The notes: generated by a model not told the origin, from the letters alone. DNA of 64,000 nt from CAVQJU01 sp963712905 (GCA_963712905.1 CAVQJU010000013.1:124001-188000); one strand, 5' to 3'; positions 17,825 to 29,295 are shown, counted from the first letter of the stretch. Numbers and translations are program-made.

Positions 17825-20800
17825 GTACAGCCGCCGTCGTCAGCACGGTCGCGGGCCTGCTGGCCACCTTCCGCGCGCCGGTCACGAAGCACGTGCCGGT
17901 GCTGTCGAACCTGCTGGGCGGGTTGTGGTCGCTGTGGCGCGATCGGACCGACGCCGAGCTCTGGCAACAGGTCACGACGCCGTCATGGCTGGCGGGTCTC
18001 ATCGGCGTGCCGCCGCGCGCGCTGCGTTTCGCGCTGGGGCTGCTCGGCGAGCTGGCGATCGGCGTCATCGAGGATCACGACCCGCGGCCAATCAACCGGG
18101 CGCCGGTGATCTTCTCGCCGGAGCTGGTGCTGGCCGGCATCGGCATCGCGCTCGGCGCCATTGGCAACAACCGCCGGCTGTCGTTCGTGTCGGGGTGGGA
18201 GGGACGGTCGCGCGTGCCGGCGCCGGGCACGCGCAACACCGTGACGAACGCCGAGGTGCTGGCGCGGCAGACGCTGAGCCTGCTGATCCATCCGGGCAAG
18301 AAGCAGCGCCACGTGGGGCCGGTGCGGAAACTGTCGTTCACGATGGTGCCTGCGGCGAACACGGTCGAGCCGGGCCGTCTCTTCGTCGCCTGGGACGGCG
18401 GCTTCCAGATGGACGAGCCGATCGGCGGGGGTGTCCACGCCCGCATCGAGGCGACGGGCCGCTCCTTCCTCGAGCAGCCGTGGGGATTGGCGACGCCGCG
18501 CGGCGCGGCAGGCACGCGCATGTCGGTGTCGTTCCGGTTCCCGATGTCCGTGTCACCGCTGCCGGGACTGACGGTGCGCCTGACGCCGTCGGTGGGCGTG
18601 TCGCTGGGATTCGTCGGCCTGCCCACGGCCGAGAACACGTCGTTCCAGCTGCGCCTGGCGCTGAACGACAAGGAGGATCGGATCAAGTTCCTGCCGGGCG
18701 ACGGGCTGCTCAGCCAGCTGCTGCCGACCGACGGCATCAGCCTGCCGCTGGACGCCGCGGTCACCTGGTCCCCCTACGGCGGCTGGAAGTTCGTCGGCAT
18801 CGGCGAGCTGGTGCGAGGAGTGGCCGTGCCGCCCGCGACGGGGCAGTCGCCCGCCACGCCGTCGCAGCGGGCCACCGAAGTCGTCACCACGCTCAACCAG
18901 AAGCTGGGCCCGATCACGCTGCACGAGCGGCGCCTCGAAGTCACCACCACGGCGATCCCGTTCTTCAGCGACTCGAAGATCGGCGTGCGCGTGACGGTGA
19001 CCGTGAGCGGCACGCTGTCGCTCAGCATCAAGGTGGCGCGCCTGACGTTCACCGGCGTGGGCCTCGTGTGGCGCATCCCGATCGGCGAGGACGCCGAGGC
19101 CGTCGACGATCCGATTGACGTCAAGCTGCCCGACGGCGTGGCCGTGGCGGTGAACGCGCCCTCCATCTCCGGCGGCGGGTTCCTGCAGCGCATCGAGGCG
19201 CCGGACGGGCGCGTCACCTGGCGCGGTGGCCTCGCGCTGCGCTTCGCCGACAGCTTCGAGCTGGCCGCGTTCGGCGTGATCGAGCTGGGTGGAAACCGGC
19301 CGTGGACGTTCCTGCTCTTCGTCACCGTCCGCTTCACGCCGCCGTACCCGCTGGCGTTCGGCCTGAAGCTGACCGCCATCGGCGGCCTCCTGGCGCTGAA
19401 CCGCACCATGGCGATCGACGCGCTGCGCGACGCGGTGCTGGGGCCGGCGTCGGGCACGCTCGACATGGCGCTCTTCGCCGCGCGCCCCGAGGAACAGCTG
19501 CCCATCGTCCTGCCGATGATCGACCGGTTCTTCCCGGCCGCGGAAGGACACCAGGTGGCGGGCCTGCTGGTCGAGATCGAATGGCGCGCCGAGACCGGCA
19601 CGCTCTTCGGCCACTTCCGCGGCGTGCTGCTGGCGGAGCTCGACAACATCCAGTTCGCGCTCTACGGCACCGCGCAGCTGGGCTTCCCGACGCTGACCCA
19701 GGACCACATCCTGCGCGTGCGCGCCGGGCTCGAAGCGGTCTACGACTACCGCAACAAGTTCGTGCGGGTGTCGCTGGCCCTCACCGAGGCGCTGCTGTTC
19801 AAGCGCGTGCGGCTGACCGGCGGTGCGGCGCTGCTGATCCGGTGGGGTGAACACGACGAGTTCGCGCTCACGTTGGGCGGCTTCCATCCGTCGTTCCGGC
19901 CGTACATCCCCGAGGGGCTCCGCGAGCCGGCGCGGCTCGGCGCGTCGTGGCATCCGCACGACTTAGTTGATCTGAACCTGCAGGGCTACTTCGCGGTCAC
20001 GTGGGCCAGCCTGCAGTTCGGCTTCTCGGCGCACGTCGAGATCGGCGCGAGCTGGGGCGGGCTGCGCGCCGACGCGGACTTCAATTTCCTCGTCATGCGG
20101 AAGCCGCGGACGCTCTTCGACCTCAATCTCGAGTTCCGGGTCACGGCGCATCTGTTCGGCTGCGACCTGTTCAGCGCCGGGTTGAAGGGGCTGATGACCG
20201 GCCCGGATCCGTGGCTCATCGAGGGGACGATCTACTGGGAAGTGTGCGGCGTCGACATGTCCAAGGACTTCGGCCCCTATGAGTGGGGCACGAACGTGGG
20301 GCAGATAGAGCAGACGCAGGAACAGGCCCGCCGCGTGATCGGCGACGGCGTGGCGGATCCCGCGAACTGGTCGGTGCGGCGGCAGACAGCCCTGGCCGTG
20401 CGGCTGCGCCCCGGCGCTGCCGACGCGCTGGACCCGCGCGATCAGGTCGACGTGCGCCAGGCGCAGTTGCCGCTCGGCATTGCGCTCGAGGTCTACGACG
20501 CGCACGGCCTGTCGGACGCCGGCGCATGGCAGCTGGTGGGGACGGGCGGCGTCGCGAAGATGAGCGACTTGGTCGACGTCTTCCCGACGCGGCGCTACCT
20601 GCGCAAGCCGCCGAAGGAACAGCCGTTCCGCGGCGGTCTGGCGAGCGGCGCACGCTTCGGGAGCACGGCGTGGAGCGTGCCGGCCGGCGCCGTGGCGAGC
20701 GACGAGTCGCTGACCGAGGATCGCGTGCTCGACAGCCTGATGGTGCCGCCGCCGCAGCCGGCGACCGGACATCCGCTGAACGTCGGCCTCCTCTTCGCGG

Positions 20801-20883
20801 AGGCGATCCTGATCGCCGCGCCGACGCGGGCGGTCGAGCGGAAGTGGACGCGGCACGCGGTGGTGCTGGAGGCGGCGTCGTGA
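17821..20883 (+). CDS. Giant DUF6603-like protein
   Basis: A 1020-residue protein starts at ATG 17821 (MSTAAVVSTVAGLLATFRAP). The middle and C-terminal half is a long series of amphipathic strands: FGLKLTAIGGLLALNRTMAI, then DRFFPAAEGHQVAGLLVEIE, RLTGGAALLIRWGEHDEFAL, GGFHPSFRPYIPEGL and DLNLQGYFAVTWASLQFG. This order, with GIGGLxxLNR, FPPxEGxxxxGxxxE and GGFHPxF, is what I know from the DUF6603 family of actinobacteria and others. The repeated strand pattern suggests an extended beta structure. There is no signal peptide. It overlaps the previous gene by four bases and the next by four (GTGA), so translation is coupled. The role is unknown. Confidence 0.8.
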   Translation: MSTAAVVSTVAGLLATFRAPVTKHVPVLSNLLGGLWSLWRDRTDAELWQQVTTPSWLAGLIGVPPRALRFALGLLGELAIGVIEDHDPRPINRAPVIFSPELVLAGIGIALGAIGNNRRLSFVSGWEGRSRVPAPGTRNTVTNAEVLARQTLSLLIHPGKKQRHVGPVRKLSFTMVPAANTVEPGRLFVAWDGGFQMDEPIGGGVHARIEATGRSFLEQPWGLATPRGAAGTRMSVSFRFPMSVSPLPGLTVRLTPSVGVSLGFVGLPTAENTSFQLRLALNDKEDRIKFLPGDGLLSQLLPTDGISLPLDAAVTWSPYGGWKFVGIGELVRGVAVPPATGQSPATPSQRATEVVTTLNQKLGPITLHERRLEVTTTAIPFFSDSKIGVRVTVTVSGTLSLSIKVARLTFTGVGLVWRIPIGEDAEAVDDPIDVKLPDGVAVAVNAPSISGGGFLQRIEAPDGRVTWRGGLALRFADSFELAAFGVIELGGNRPWTFLLFVTVRFTPPYPLAFGLKLTAIGGLLALNRTMAIDALRDAVLGPASGTLDMALFAARPEEQLPIVLPMIDRFFPAAEGHQVAGLLVEIEWRAETGTLFGHFRGVLLAELDNIQFALYGTAQLGFPTLTQDHILRVRAGLEAVYDYRNKFVRVSLALTEALLFKRVRLTGGAALLIRWGEHDEFALTLGGFHPSFRPYIPEGLREPARLGASWHPHDLVDLNLQGYFAVTWASLQFGFSAHVEIGASWGGLRADADFNFLVMRKPRTLFDLNLEFRVTAHLFGCDLFSAGLKGLMTGPDPWLIEGTIYWEVCGVDMSKDFGPYEWGTNVGQIEQTQEQARRVIGDGVADPANWSVRRQTALAVRLRPGAADALDPRDQVDVRQAQLPLGIALEVYDAHGLSDAGAWQLVGTGGVAKMSDLVDVFPTRRYLRKPPKEQPFRGGLASGARFGSTAWSVPAGAVASDESLTEDRVLDSLMVPPPQPATGHPLNVGLLFAEAILIAAPTRAVERKWTRHAVVLEAAS

Positions 20884-23207
20884 ACCTGTTTTTCCTGCCC
20901 TTCGTGCGCCAGGGTCTGACCCCCGCGGCCAACGCCGGTGCGCGGGCGAACGTCTCGGTGTCGTTCCGGCTGGAGTCCGCCGGGCAGCCCGCTCGAGACG
21001 TCTCGCGCACGCTCGCCCTGGCCGGGCCCGGCGACGTGGTGGGCATCGAGCCACGGCAGGTGCTGCGCGTGTCGCCGGCCGCCGGGGCGCGCGACGCGGA
21101 GCCGGACTTCTTCCCGCTGATCGAGTTCGATGCGCCGGAACTGCCGTGGGCCTACAGTCCGACGGTGCCGGCAGGATCGCGCCTCGCGCCCTGGCTCGTG
21201 CTGGTCGTGGTCGAAGCCGATCCGTCCGTGCGCCTGGAACGCGGCGCGCAGGGCCAAAGCTCGTGGGTCCTGCACCTGCCGGCCGACATCGCGCGCCGGG
21301 AACTGCCGGATCTGGGCGATGCCGCCACGTGGGCGCACGCGCAGATCGCGTGCGAGACCTCGGCCCAGATCGCCGCCACGCTGGCTGCGCATCCCGACCG
21401 CACGCTGTCGCGCCTGCTGGCACCGCGGCGCCTGCACCCGAACCGCGGCTTCATCGCGGCGGTGGTGCCGGCGTATCTCTCCGGCCGCATCGCCGGCCTC
21501 GGCGAGGATCCCACCGGGCATCCCGCGCTCGTCACCGGACTCGAGCCCGCGTGGACCGCGCTCGACGTGCCGACGCGGCTGCCGGCCTACTACGCGTGGA
21601 CATTCCGCACCGGCGAGGCCGGCGACTTCGAGTCGCTGGCGCGGCGGCTGCACGCCGTGCAACTGGACCCGGAGGGCGAGCGCACGCCCCTGCACCTGTC
21701 GCTGCCGAGCGGCACGGCTGGACTGGCCGTCGACTGGGAAGCGCCGCTGCGGGTGCGAGGACAGGTGGAGGGGCGGCCCCGGCGCCCCGCGGCGGCCGTC
21801 AACGAGATCCGCACGGCGCTGCGCGGCGGCACGAACCCGCCGATCCTCGGGCCCTCGTACTTCGGCGAGCCGTGGACGGACGCGCGCGCGGTGGCGCCTG
21901 TCGCCGCGTGGGCGCCGGAAGTGAACCTGACGCCGGCGCTGCGCGCGGCGGCGGGCCTGGGCGCGGACGTCGTGCGCGCCGAGCAGGACGCGCTCGTCGA
22001 GGCCGCGCGGACGCAGCTCGACGCGTTCACGAAGGCCCAGCGCGAGGGACGCCGAAAGCAGCTGGCCACGGCGTTCGTCAACCGGGTGACGGTGCGCCTG
22101 GCGGCCGCGCCAGTGAAGGAGCGCCAGCGCGTCACGGCGCCGATGGCGGTGCGCCAGCGTCAGGCGAGCAACGTCGGTGTGTACACCGTCGCCGGCCGGC
22201 GAATCGCGCGCAAGACGTGGATGGCCGTGTCCGGATCGGGACCGGAGCCGGAGTCCGGGGGCGGTCCTGCGCCCGCGGTCATTGCCGCGATCCAGCTGGC
22301 GCCGATCCTCGTGCGCCAGCCGGCGGTGCCGCCGCCTCCGCCGCCGCCGCAGGATGCGGCCGCGATTCCGACCGGCGCTTTCACGCCCCGCTTCTCTCGG
22401 CCGCTGAGCGAACCGCTCGTCGAGCGCTTTCCCGAACTGATGTTGCCGGGACTGGGGTCGATCCCCGCCGAGGGCGTGGCGCTGGTCGAGACGAACGAGG
22501 CCTTCGTCGAGGCGTTCCTGCTCGGCGCCAACCAGGAGCTGAACTACGAGCTGCTGTGGCGCGGGCTGCCGTCCGACCGGCGTGCCACCGCGTTCCGCCG
22601 CTTCTGGGGACGCACAGACGAGGGCGACGACATCGATCACGTGTCGACGTGGACGCCCGACAGCGCCGCCGGCAGCCACACGACCGGCGCCGCGTCGATG
22701 GTGCTGCTCGTGCGCGGCGAGCTGGTGCGCCGCTATCCGTCGATGACGATCGCCACGCTGCCGGCCGCGTGGAACACGAACGAGTCGCGGTCGCCCGTCG
22801 CCGATACCGCGCAATTGCGGCGGCCCGCGTTTCGCGGCCGCATCGGCGAGGACGTGCTGTATGCCGGCTTTGCCGGCGTGACGCCGACCGAGGCCGTCGG
22901 TTCGCCCAAGAAGGCTGACAACAAGCCCGGCCTCTTCTTCCTGATCGCCGAGAACCCCGGCGATCCGCGCTTCGGTCTCGATCCGGACGGTGGCGACACG
23001 CCGCCCGCGCGGGCCACTTTGAGCTGGGCGCAGCTGACGCTTCCCGCCGGCGCGTTGTACGCGACGCTGCCGGCGTTCCCCGTTGTTGTGCCCGATGCCA
23101 GCTTCAACCGTGCCACGGCCACACCGGCCACGATGGCCAACCTCGTCCGGCAGCGTCCCTTCCGGGCCTTCACGCACGCGTCGCTCCTCGTGCGACCCAC
23201 CGCCTGA
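20880..23207 (+). CDS. Large protein of unknown function (cluster gene 3)
   Basis: A 775-residue protein starts at GTG 20880 inside the GTGA overlap with the preceding stop (VNLFFLPFVRQGLTPAANAG). The first 250 residues look beta-rich (VSFRLESAGQPARDV, WAYSPTVPAGSRLAPWLVLV). A helical region follows (AEQDALVEAARTQLDAFTKA), then a Pro stretch of seven residues at about 480 that probably separates two domains. The C-terminal part has FVEAFLLGANQELNYELLWR and RAFTHASLLVRPTA. AFLLGANQE/NYELLWRGLP and the DxRATAFRRFWG segment look conserved in character, but I cannot name a family. It lacks signal and membrane segments. It shares a 1-base TGATG junction with the next gene. Confidence 0.75.
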   Translation: MNLFFLPFVRQGLTPAANAGARANVSVSFRLESAGQPARDVSRTLALAGPGDVVGIEPRQVLRVSPAAGARDAEPDFFPLIEFDAPELPWAYSPTVPAGSRLAPWLVLVVVEADPSVRLERGAQGQSSWVLHLPADIARRELPDLGDAATWAHAQIACETSAQIAATLAAHPDRTLSRLLAPRRLHPNRGFIAAVVPAYLSGRIAGLGEDPTGHPALVTGLEPAWTALDVPTRLPAYYAWTFRTGEAGDFESLARRLHAVQLDPEGERTPLHLSLPSGTAGLAVDWEAPLRVRGQVEGRPRRPAAAVNEIRTALRGGTNPPILGPSYFGEPWTDARAVAPVAAWAPEVNLTPALRAAAGLGADVVRAEQDALVEAARTQLDAFTKAQREGRRKQLATAFVNRVTVRLAAAPVKERQRVTAPMAVRQRQASNVGVYTVAGRRIARKTWMAVSGSGPEPESGGGPAPAVIAAIQLAPILVRQPAVPPPPPPPQDAAAIPTGAFTPRFSRPLSEPLVERFPELMLPGLGSIPAEGVALVETNEAFVEAFLLGANQELNYELLWRGLPSDRRATAFRRFWGRTDEGDDIDHVSTWTPDSAAGSHTTGAASMVLLVRGELVRRYPSMTIATLPAAWNTNESRSPVADTAQLRRPAFRGRIGEDVLYAGFAGVTPTEAVGSPKKADNKPGLFFLIAENPGDPRFGLDPDGGDTPPARATLSWAQLTLPAGALYATLPAFPVVVPDASFNRATATPATMANLVRQRPFRAFTHASLLVRPTA

Positions 23208-26200
23208 TGCCTGTCGATCCGATCCGCCTGCAGCCGTTCTTCGATCGCGTCAACACCGCGACCGCGACGTACGACGGCGCGCTGCGCGCGCACGCCGTCG
23301 CCACACGGGCGCTGGCGCTCAATCCGACCAGCGCGCAGGCCCGTGCCCGGCTGCGGGCCGCCACGCAGGCGGTCGCCGTGGCGCGCACCGCGCTCGAGAC
23401 GGCTCGGCGCACGCTCGATCTCGAACGGCTGCGCGATCTCGAGGGCGTGTTCACGACCAGCGACCTGCTCGGCGCGATCCCGGGATCGCACGTGCTGAGC
23501 CTGTTCCCGGTGACGCTGGAAGCGCGGCTCGATCCCGGCCGGCTGCGCATCCGCGTCTGGCCGGACGCGATCTCCACGTCCACGCACGATCCACGGCTGA
23601 CGCCACGCGAAGCCGAGGCCGCGCAGCAGTACTGGCGCGCGGAGGCCGAGGCCAGCAACGACGCTGAATCGCGGGCGGCATGGCGGACGCTGGCGGCGGA
23701 GACCGGCGTGACGCGCGCGGCCTGGGCGGCGCAGCAGCTCACGCCCACCAACCGCGACGCGCTGCGCCCTGGCGTCGAGCCACAGTTCCCGCCGGTGGCG
23801 CTGCAGGACGACGACGCGCCGTTCGTGCCGCGAGCCAACGTGCTGCCCGACCGCTGGATCGTGGTCGGCATGCGCCGAGGGGCCAAGGTGCTCGAGCAGG
23901 TGGGCGCCGCGATACCGCACGACCTCGCCGTCGGGCTCGACACCACGCCGAGCGAGACGCAGGGACTCACCAACCAGGAGGGCAGTCCCATCCAGCTGCC
24001 GCCGCGCATGCGGTGGCTCACCGACTTCGCGCTGGCCGTGAAAGTGGGGATGGCGTTCGACCTCGCTGTTCCGCCGGACACGGCAGGGCTTCGACGAGCT
24101 GTACGTCTTCGGCGTCCGGCTGACCGAAACGCCGCAACACAGCGCGGCCACCACGCTGGCGGAGCTCTTCACGGGCCACCGCTACAGCCGCGGCTTCGCC
24201 TTCGTGCCGCAGAACACGCCGACGAACAACAGCGACGCCGGCGGCGCGGGTCTGCCGTCGAGCAGCGACCGCGTGGAGTACGCCTTCGATCTCGAGCGGC
24301 GCCCGCGCGCCTTTTCGTCCCTGGCCGCGAATGGGCTGGCCGCGGCCCGGGCGTTCGGCATGGCGCCGGAGGTGTTTACCGCGTTGCCGGATTCCGGCGC
24401 CGTCGCGGAGATCGCCAGGGAGCCGACCGGGCTCGAACCCGAGCTGGCGTCCACGATGCTGTCGGTGCTGTGGCAGACGAACATCGGCGCGTTCGCCGAG
24501 GACTTCCTGCAACTGACGCCGGCGCAGGCCAACGCGCTGCGCGGGTTCGCCCTCAGCTCGGTGCGCGCATCGGGCCCCATCCCGGCGCTGCGCGTCGGCC
24601 GCCAGCCGTACGGCGTGCTGCCGGCGACGACGCTGTCCGACTTCGTCGCGTTGCCCGCCGAAGGCATCGATCTGAAGATGCTGCGCCTGCTGCGCGGCGT
24701 GCGCACCTGGTTTGCGATGCGCCGCGAGCCGCTGGTCTTCACCGGCGATCCCGACGACGCCTTGCGCCAGCTGGGACGATCGATCCGGATCCTTGCCGAG
24801 ACCACGCCGCAGGTCGGCGCGCAGCCCGGCGCCAACAGGTCCGCCACGTTGGCCAGTTCGCTGCAGATCGTGACGCGGCGGCAGATCGACGACGACTGGC
24901 GCACGGGTCCGATCATGGCCGTGGGCGACCGCGTCCCGCAGGCCGTCAACGCGCCGGTCGTGGACGCGGCGACCCGGGACGAACTGGCCGCGCTCGCTTC
25001 GGCCACGCCGCAGGCCCTGCTGACCAGGCCCGTGCCGTCGTCGGTGCTGGCGCGGATGGCCCGCTACGCCACGCTCCTCGAATGGAGCCGCCTGGCGCGT
25101 GCCGCGGTGGAAGCCTCGGTGGACATCGCCTCGCGCCGCGACCTCCAGGCCAGGGCGCGGACCTCGGGCAGCGACCTCTATATCAATGTCATGTTCCGGG
25201 CATTCTTCCCGCTGCCGACGCCGCCGGTGCCGCCAGTGCCGCCGATTTTGTCGACCGGAGGCGTGCTCTCGACGGGCCGCGATCGAGATTCACTCGGGCC
25301 CGTGCGGATCCCCGACCCGCTTCAGCCCGCGCGCCCGATCGATCCCGACGGCCCGATCGACCCGTTCCCCGAACCGGACCCTGAGGATCCACGACCACGA
25401 CCGCGCCCGATACCGCCGGGCGAGCCGGCGGTGACGGCCGACGAGCAGGCCCGTATCCGCGCCCTGGTCGGCACGCTGGCCACGCCGCGCCCCGAGTGTC
25501 CCGGCGCGGATCGGCTGGCGGCGTTTCGCGCCGCCCTCACGCGGCTCGCGCAGTTCCCGGACGCGCTGCTCGAACGCGAATTCTTCGGCGTCCTCGACGT
25601 GTGCAACCATCGCGTCGACGCGTGGTTCACGGCGCTGGCCACGAAGCGGCTCGAGTCGCTGCGCGCCACCAACCCGCAGGGCGTCGTCATCGGCGGGTGG
25701 GGCTGCCTGCAGGACGTGCGGCGCACCGACGTCAACGATCCCCGCCGGCAAGCCGAGTACATCCACACGCCGTCGCTCGATCAGGCCGCGGCCGCGGCGG
25801 TGATGCGCAGTGCCGCGCAGCGCGCGACGAATGCGAACAGCCAGCACGCGGACATCGACCTGTCATCGCGCCGTGTCCGGTTGGCGCGGTGGATCCTGGA
25901 AGGCGTCCGCAACGGGCGCTCGCTCGGGGAACTGCTCGGCGTCCGTTTCGAGCGCGCGGTGAAGGGCACGCCGGCCGAGGCGCACCTCGCCGCGCTGCGC
26001 ACCCGCTTCAAGCCGGCCACCGGGTTCGGCGTGCTGGACGGGTTGCAGTTGCAGCAGGAGGGCCCGGGCACTATCACCGAGCCCGAGGTGCTCGTGGCGG
26101 CAGAAGGAATGTCCGAGGCGCTGGACGCCGTCGCCGATGCGCTCACCGCCGAAGCCGTGTACCAGATCGTCAAGGGGAACCCGGAGAACGCGCTCGCGAC

Positions 26201-27621
26201 GCTGGAACGCATCGCCAAAGGCGAGGAGCCGCCGGCGCTGACCGTGACCCAGTCGCCCACACCCGGCGTGCGCCTCACGCATCGCGTGGCGGTGGTGCTG
26301 CCCGCCAGCGCCACCGGGGCCACCGCGCCGGGCTGGCCGGCGGTTCGCACGCCGCGCGCGGCCGCGGAACCGCTGCTCGACGCGTGGTGCGGGCTGATGC
26401 TCGGCCCGGCCGATGCCGTGACGCTGACGGTCGACCATGACGGTGGTGCGTTACCGGTGCCGCTGCCTTCGCTGGGGATCGCCGCTATCGACGTGGTGCT
26501 GGCGGGCCGCGATGGCGGCCGCGAGTTGAGCGAGCGCGCTGTGCGCGCAGCCCGCGCCGGTCAGCCGGGACTCGTGGACCCGCGTGTGCGCGCGGATCGG
26601 CCGTTCAAGGATCTGGCCGGTCTCTGCAACGCTCTGGCCGCGGTCATCACGCACGGCAACCCCTTGAGCGCCGATGCGTTCGAAGTGCCGAGCGCGCTGC
26701 CGACCGCGCCGGACGAGCAGGTGGGCGACCTGCCGGCGCGCGTGCTCGAAGCGGAAGCGGTCCTGACGGCCCTGCGCGACGCGCTCGTGGCCGGAGACGA
26801 TCTGCAGAACGTGGCCACGCGCGCGGCCGATTTCGGGATCCGCGTGCCCGACCTGACGCTGCTGGGCGCCATCACCGACGACCAGCGCACGGCGTTGCGT
26901 GCGTCGGTCGAGACCAGGCTGGCGGCGGCCTCGGGCACGCCGCGCGATCGTCTGCGCGCGCTCTTCGGCGGCGAGCTGCCTGGCGTCGTCACGTTCACGC
27001 CAGCCGACCCGACGGCACTGACGACGGCCGGCGACACGCCGCCCGCGAGTCTGTTCGGGAGCGATCGCCTGGCGCCGGTCAGCCTGGCTCGATGCCGTGG
27101 GCCGCACGCACGCGAACGTCGCGCGCGTCACCGAGGTCTTCCTGCGCCGGGAAGCGCAGGGCCGGCCGCTCGAACCGCTGCGCGTCGCACAGGCGCCGTT
27201 TGCGACCGGCGACAAGTGGATCGCCACCACGTTCACCGGCACCGGCGGCCGCACGCCGGCCGGCCGGCTGTCGGTCGTCCTGCACGCGCCGCTCGGCCTG
27301 GCGCCGGCGGCGCCATTCGGCGGCCTGCTGATCGACGCCTGGACCGAGACGGTGCCGGCGAAGGTGCGCGACACCGCGATGGCCCTGCACTTCAACAACG
27401 CCAGCACGCGCGCGCCGCAGGTGGTGCTGCTGGGCGTCAGTCCCGACCCGTCAAAGGCCTGGACCGTGGACACGCTGGTCGAGGTGCTGCGCGACACGCT
27501 CACGTTCACGAGAATCCGGATGCAACCCTCGACCACGCTCACCCGCGCGGGCCATATGCCGCTCGTCTACCTGGGCCAGCGGCCCGGCTCGTCGCGGATC
27601 TCGTTCTCGGTGGAAGGCTGA
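23207..27621 (+). CDS. Giant protein of unknown function (cluster gene 4); frameshifts near 24085 and 27088
   Basis: About 1471 residues when read across two single-base frame changes. The N-terminus (MPVDPIRLQPFFDRVNTATA) is a helical coiled region. Then come FVPRANVLPDRWIVVGMRRG, the first break, FDELYVFGVRLTETPQHSAA, and FAFVPQNTPTNNSDAGG, whose NTPTNN block looks like a family signature. LRVGRQPYGVLPATTLSDF follows, and a Pro/Asp-rich linker near residue 720 (PIDPDGPIDPFPEPDPEDPR) divides the protein. The C-terminal half ends VVLLGVSPDPSKAWTVDTLV and HMPLVYLGQRPGSSRISFSV. No named domain, signal or membrane segment is evident. The neighbours share its size and style, so it is probably one subunit of a large assembly. 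Confidence 0.72.
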
Positions 27622-27622
27622 C

Positions 27623-29266
27623 GTGGAGACTTTTCCGACCTGGATTCGCCTGCATCCCGCGTCCGAGGACGAGACGCTCGCCACCTCGGTGCAGGCCCGC
27701 ATCCACGATCCGCTGTGGCTGCTCGGCCGCCAGTGGCAGTTCGGGGAACTGCGCCACGACGGCGGCGCGACGCCGATCGACGTGCGCGTCGAAGGCACCA
27801 CTGCGCCGCTGTCGCGGATGCGCGGCGGCGGCGCCGACGTCACCACCGGCCGGTCGGCGGCGATCAAGCCCACGGACACTCCGCTCGAAGCGCTCGTCGA
27901 GCGCGAGGCCGTAAGCGAAACCGGGCTGGAGCAGTTGCGCCTCCGCTCCGAGGCCGGCCTGCACCTGCTGCGCATGCTGCGCGCCGCCGGTCTGCCCGAC
28001 ACGCGCGTCGCGTTCTGGATCGCCGAGGGCGCGTTCGTGCTCCCGCCGGACGCGGTCCTCGACGACGAAGGGCGCGAGTGGTGGGACATGGTGGAGGGCC
28101 GCGTTCCCGACGGTGGACGTCTCCCGGCGGTGATCCGTGCGCGCCTGGCCGCCGGGGCCACGCCGCCGATCGATCCGCCCGAGGCCACCGTGCTGCGCGC
28201 GTGGCTGTCGTGGGCGGGCGACCGTTTCGAGCTGCCGGCGTCCGGGCCTTCGACGTGGTCGCCGGAGCACATGGAGTACGCGTTCACGGTCGCCGGGCTT
28301 GGCTCTTCGGGCGAGGTGGTGCTGACGGCGCCGGAGTACACCGAGGGCCGGCTCGAGTGGTACCACTTCGAACAGTTACAGGGGAGCGCGACGTTGGGCG
28401 TGACCGGTCAGCCGACGGTACACCGTGCCTTCCGCGTGCCCGCACCGCTCGACTTCGCCGGGATGCCGAACCCGCGCTTCTGGACTTTCGAGGATCGGTC
28501 CGTGCAGTTCGATCTGATCGACGTGCTCTCCAACCCGGACGTGGAGCCGTCGCCGGCGACGATGATGGTCCTCGATTTCGCGTTGAGCTACAGCGACGAC
28601 TGGTTCCTGTTGCCGATCGCGCTCGATGCGTGGTCGCTGTTCGACGCGACGGCGGTGGCCGTCACGGACGTGTTCGGCGACGTAACCGTCGCCCAGCCTC
28701 CCGGAGGCCGCTGGAACCTGTTTCGATTGGACTCGAGCGGAACGCGCTTCACGCTCTCGAACCTGTTCGTGGCCGCGGGCCCCGCCGAGGCGATCGACGG
28801 TCCTCCACTCGAGGAGGTGCATTTCCTCGCCGACGAAGTGGCCAACGTGGCGTGGGGCGTGGAGCGGCTGGTGCCGCATGCCACCGGTCACGCGGTCGAT
28901 GCCTCCGGACCACCCGCGCCGCCGGCCGCCGCCACGCCCACCGGGCTGGTCTGGACGCTGGCGCCGCCGGCGCCGCCAGGCAATTGGTTTCCGCTGCTGC
29001 CGACCACCATCGGCCGCCTGGCCCTGGGCGCGCTCTGGTCGGCGCGCACGCAGCGGCCGGCGGGGCAGGTGCTCGGAGAGCTTCGGGCCTCGCGCCAGCC
29101 GCTGCATCAGTCCGAGGTGCCGCCCGAGGGCGCGCAAGTCAGCCGGCGATGGCAGTCGGCACGCGCCATCGATGGAACACTCCATTTCTGGATCGGTCGC
29201 AGCAAGACCCCGCGCCTGACGGACACCGCGCCAGCCGTGCGCTTCGACGTGGTCGAGTACCGGTAA
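27623..29266 (+). CDS. Large protein of unknown function with DPLWLLGRQWQFGE motif (cluster gene 5)
   Basis: A 547-residue protein starts at GTG 27623, two bases after the previous stop. The N-terminus contains TWIRLHPASEDETLATSVQA and RIHDPLWLLGRQWQFGELRH, a block I recall from large uncharacterised bacterial proteins (DPLWxLxRQWQxGEF). Later segments: ALSYSDDWFLLPIALDAWSL, EEVHFLADEVANVAWGVERL and a final RRWQSARAIDGTLHFWIG. It is rich in Trp and predicted mixed alpha/beta. There is no signal peptide or known catalytic motif. It closes the run of giant genes, so it should be studied with genes 1-4 of the cluster. Confidence 0.75.
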   Translation: METFPTWIRLHPASEDETLATSVQARIHDPLWLLGRQWQFGELRHDGGATPIDVRVEGTTAPLSRMRGGGADVTTGRSAAIKPTDTPLEALVEREAVSETGLEQLRLRSEAGLHLLRMLRAAGLPDTRVAFWIAEGAFVLPPDAVLDDEGREWWDMVEGRVPDGGRLPAVIRARLAAGATPPIDPPEATVLRAWLSWAGDRFELPASGPSTWSPEHMEYAFTVAGLGSSGEVVLTAPEYTEGRLEWYHFEQLQGSATLGVTGQPTVHRAFRVPAPLDFAGMPNPRFWTFEDRSVQFDLIDVLSNPDVEPSPATMMVLDFALSYSDDWFLLPIALDAWSLFDATAVAVTDVFGDVTVAQPPGGRWNLFRLDSSGTRFTLSNLFVAAGPAEAIDGPPLEEVHFLADEVANVAWGVERLVPHATGHAVDASGPPAPPAAATPTGLVWTLAPPAPPGNWFPLLPTTIGRLALGALWSARTQRPAGQVLGELRASRQPLHQSEVPPEGAQVSRRWQSARAIDGTLHFWIGRSKTPRLTDTAPAVRFDVVEYR

Positions 29267-29295
29267 CGTCTCTCGTCGAACCGAAGGCTGAGCGG

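Noticed and set aside
20595..23177. 860-codon minus-strand frame opposite cluster gene 3
   Set aside because: Same antisense artefact; low-complexity Arg/Gly/His protein with no motif, while the plus strand is coupled to its neighbours.
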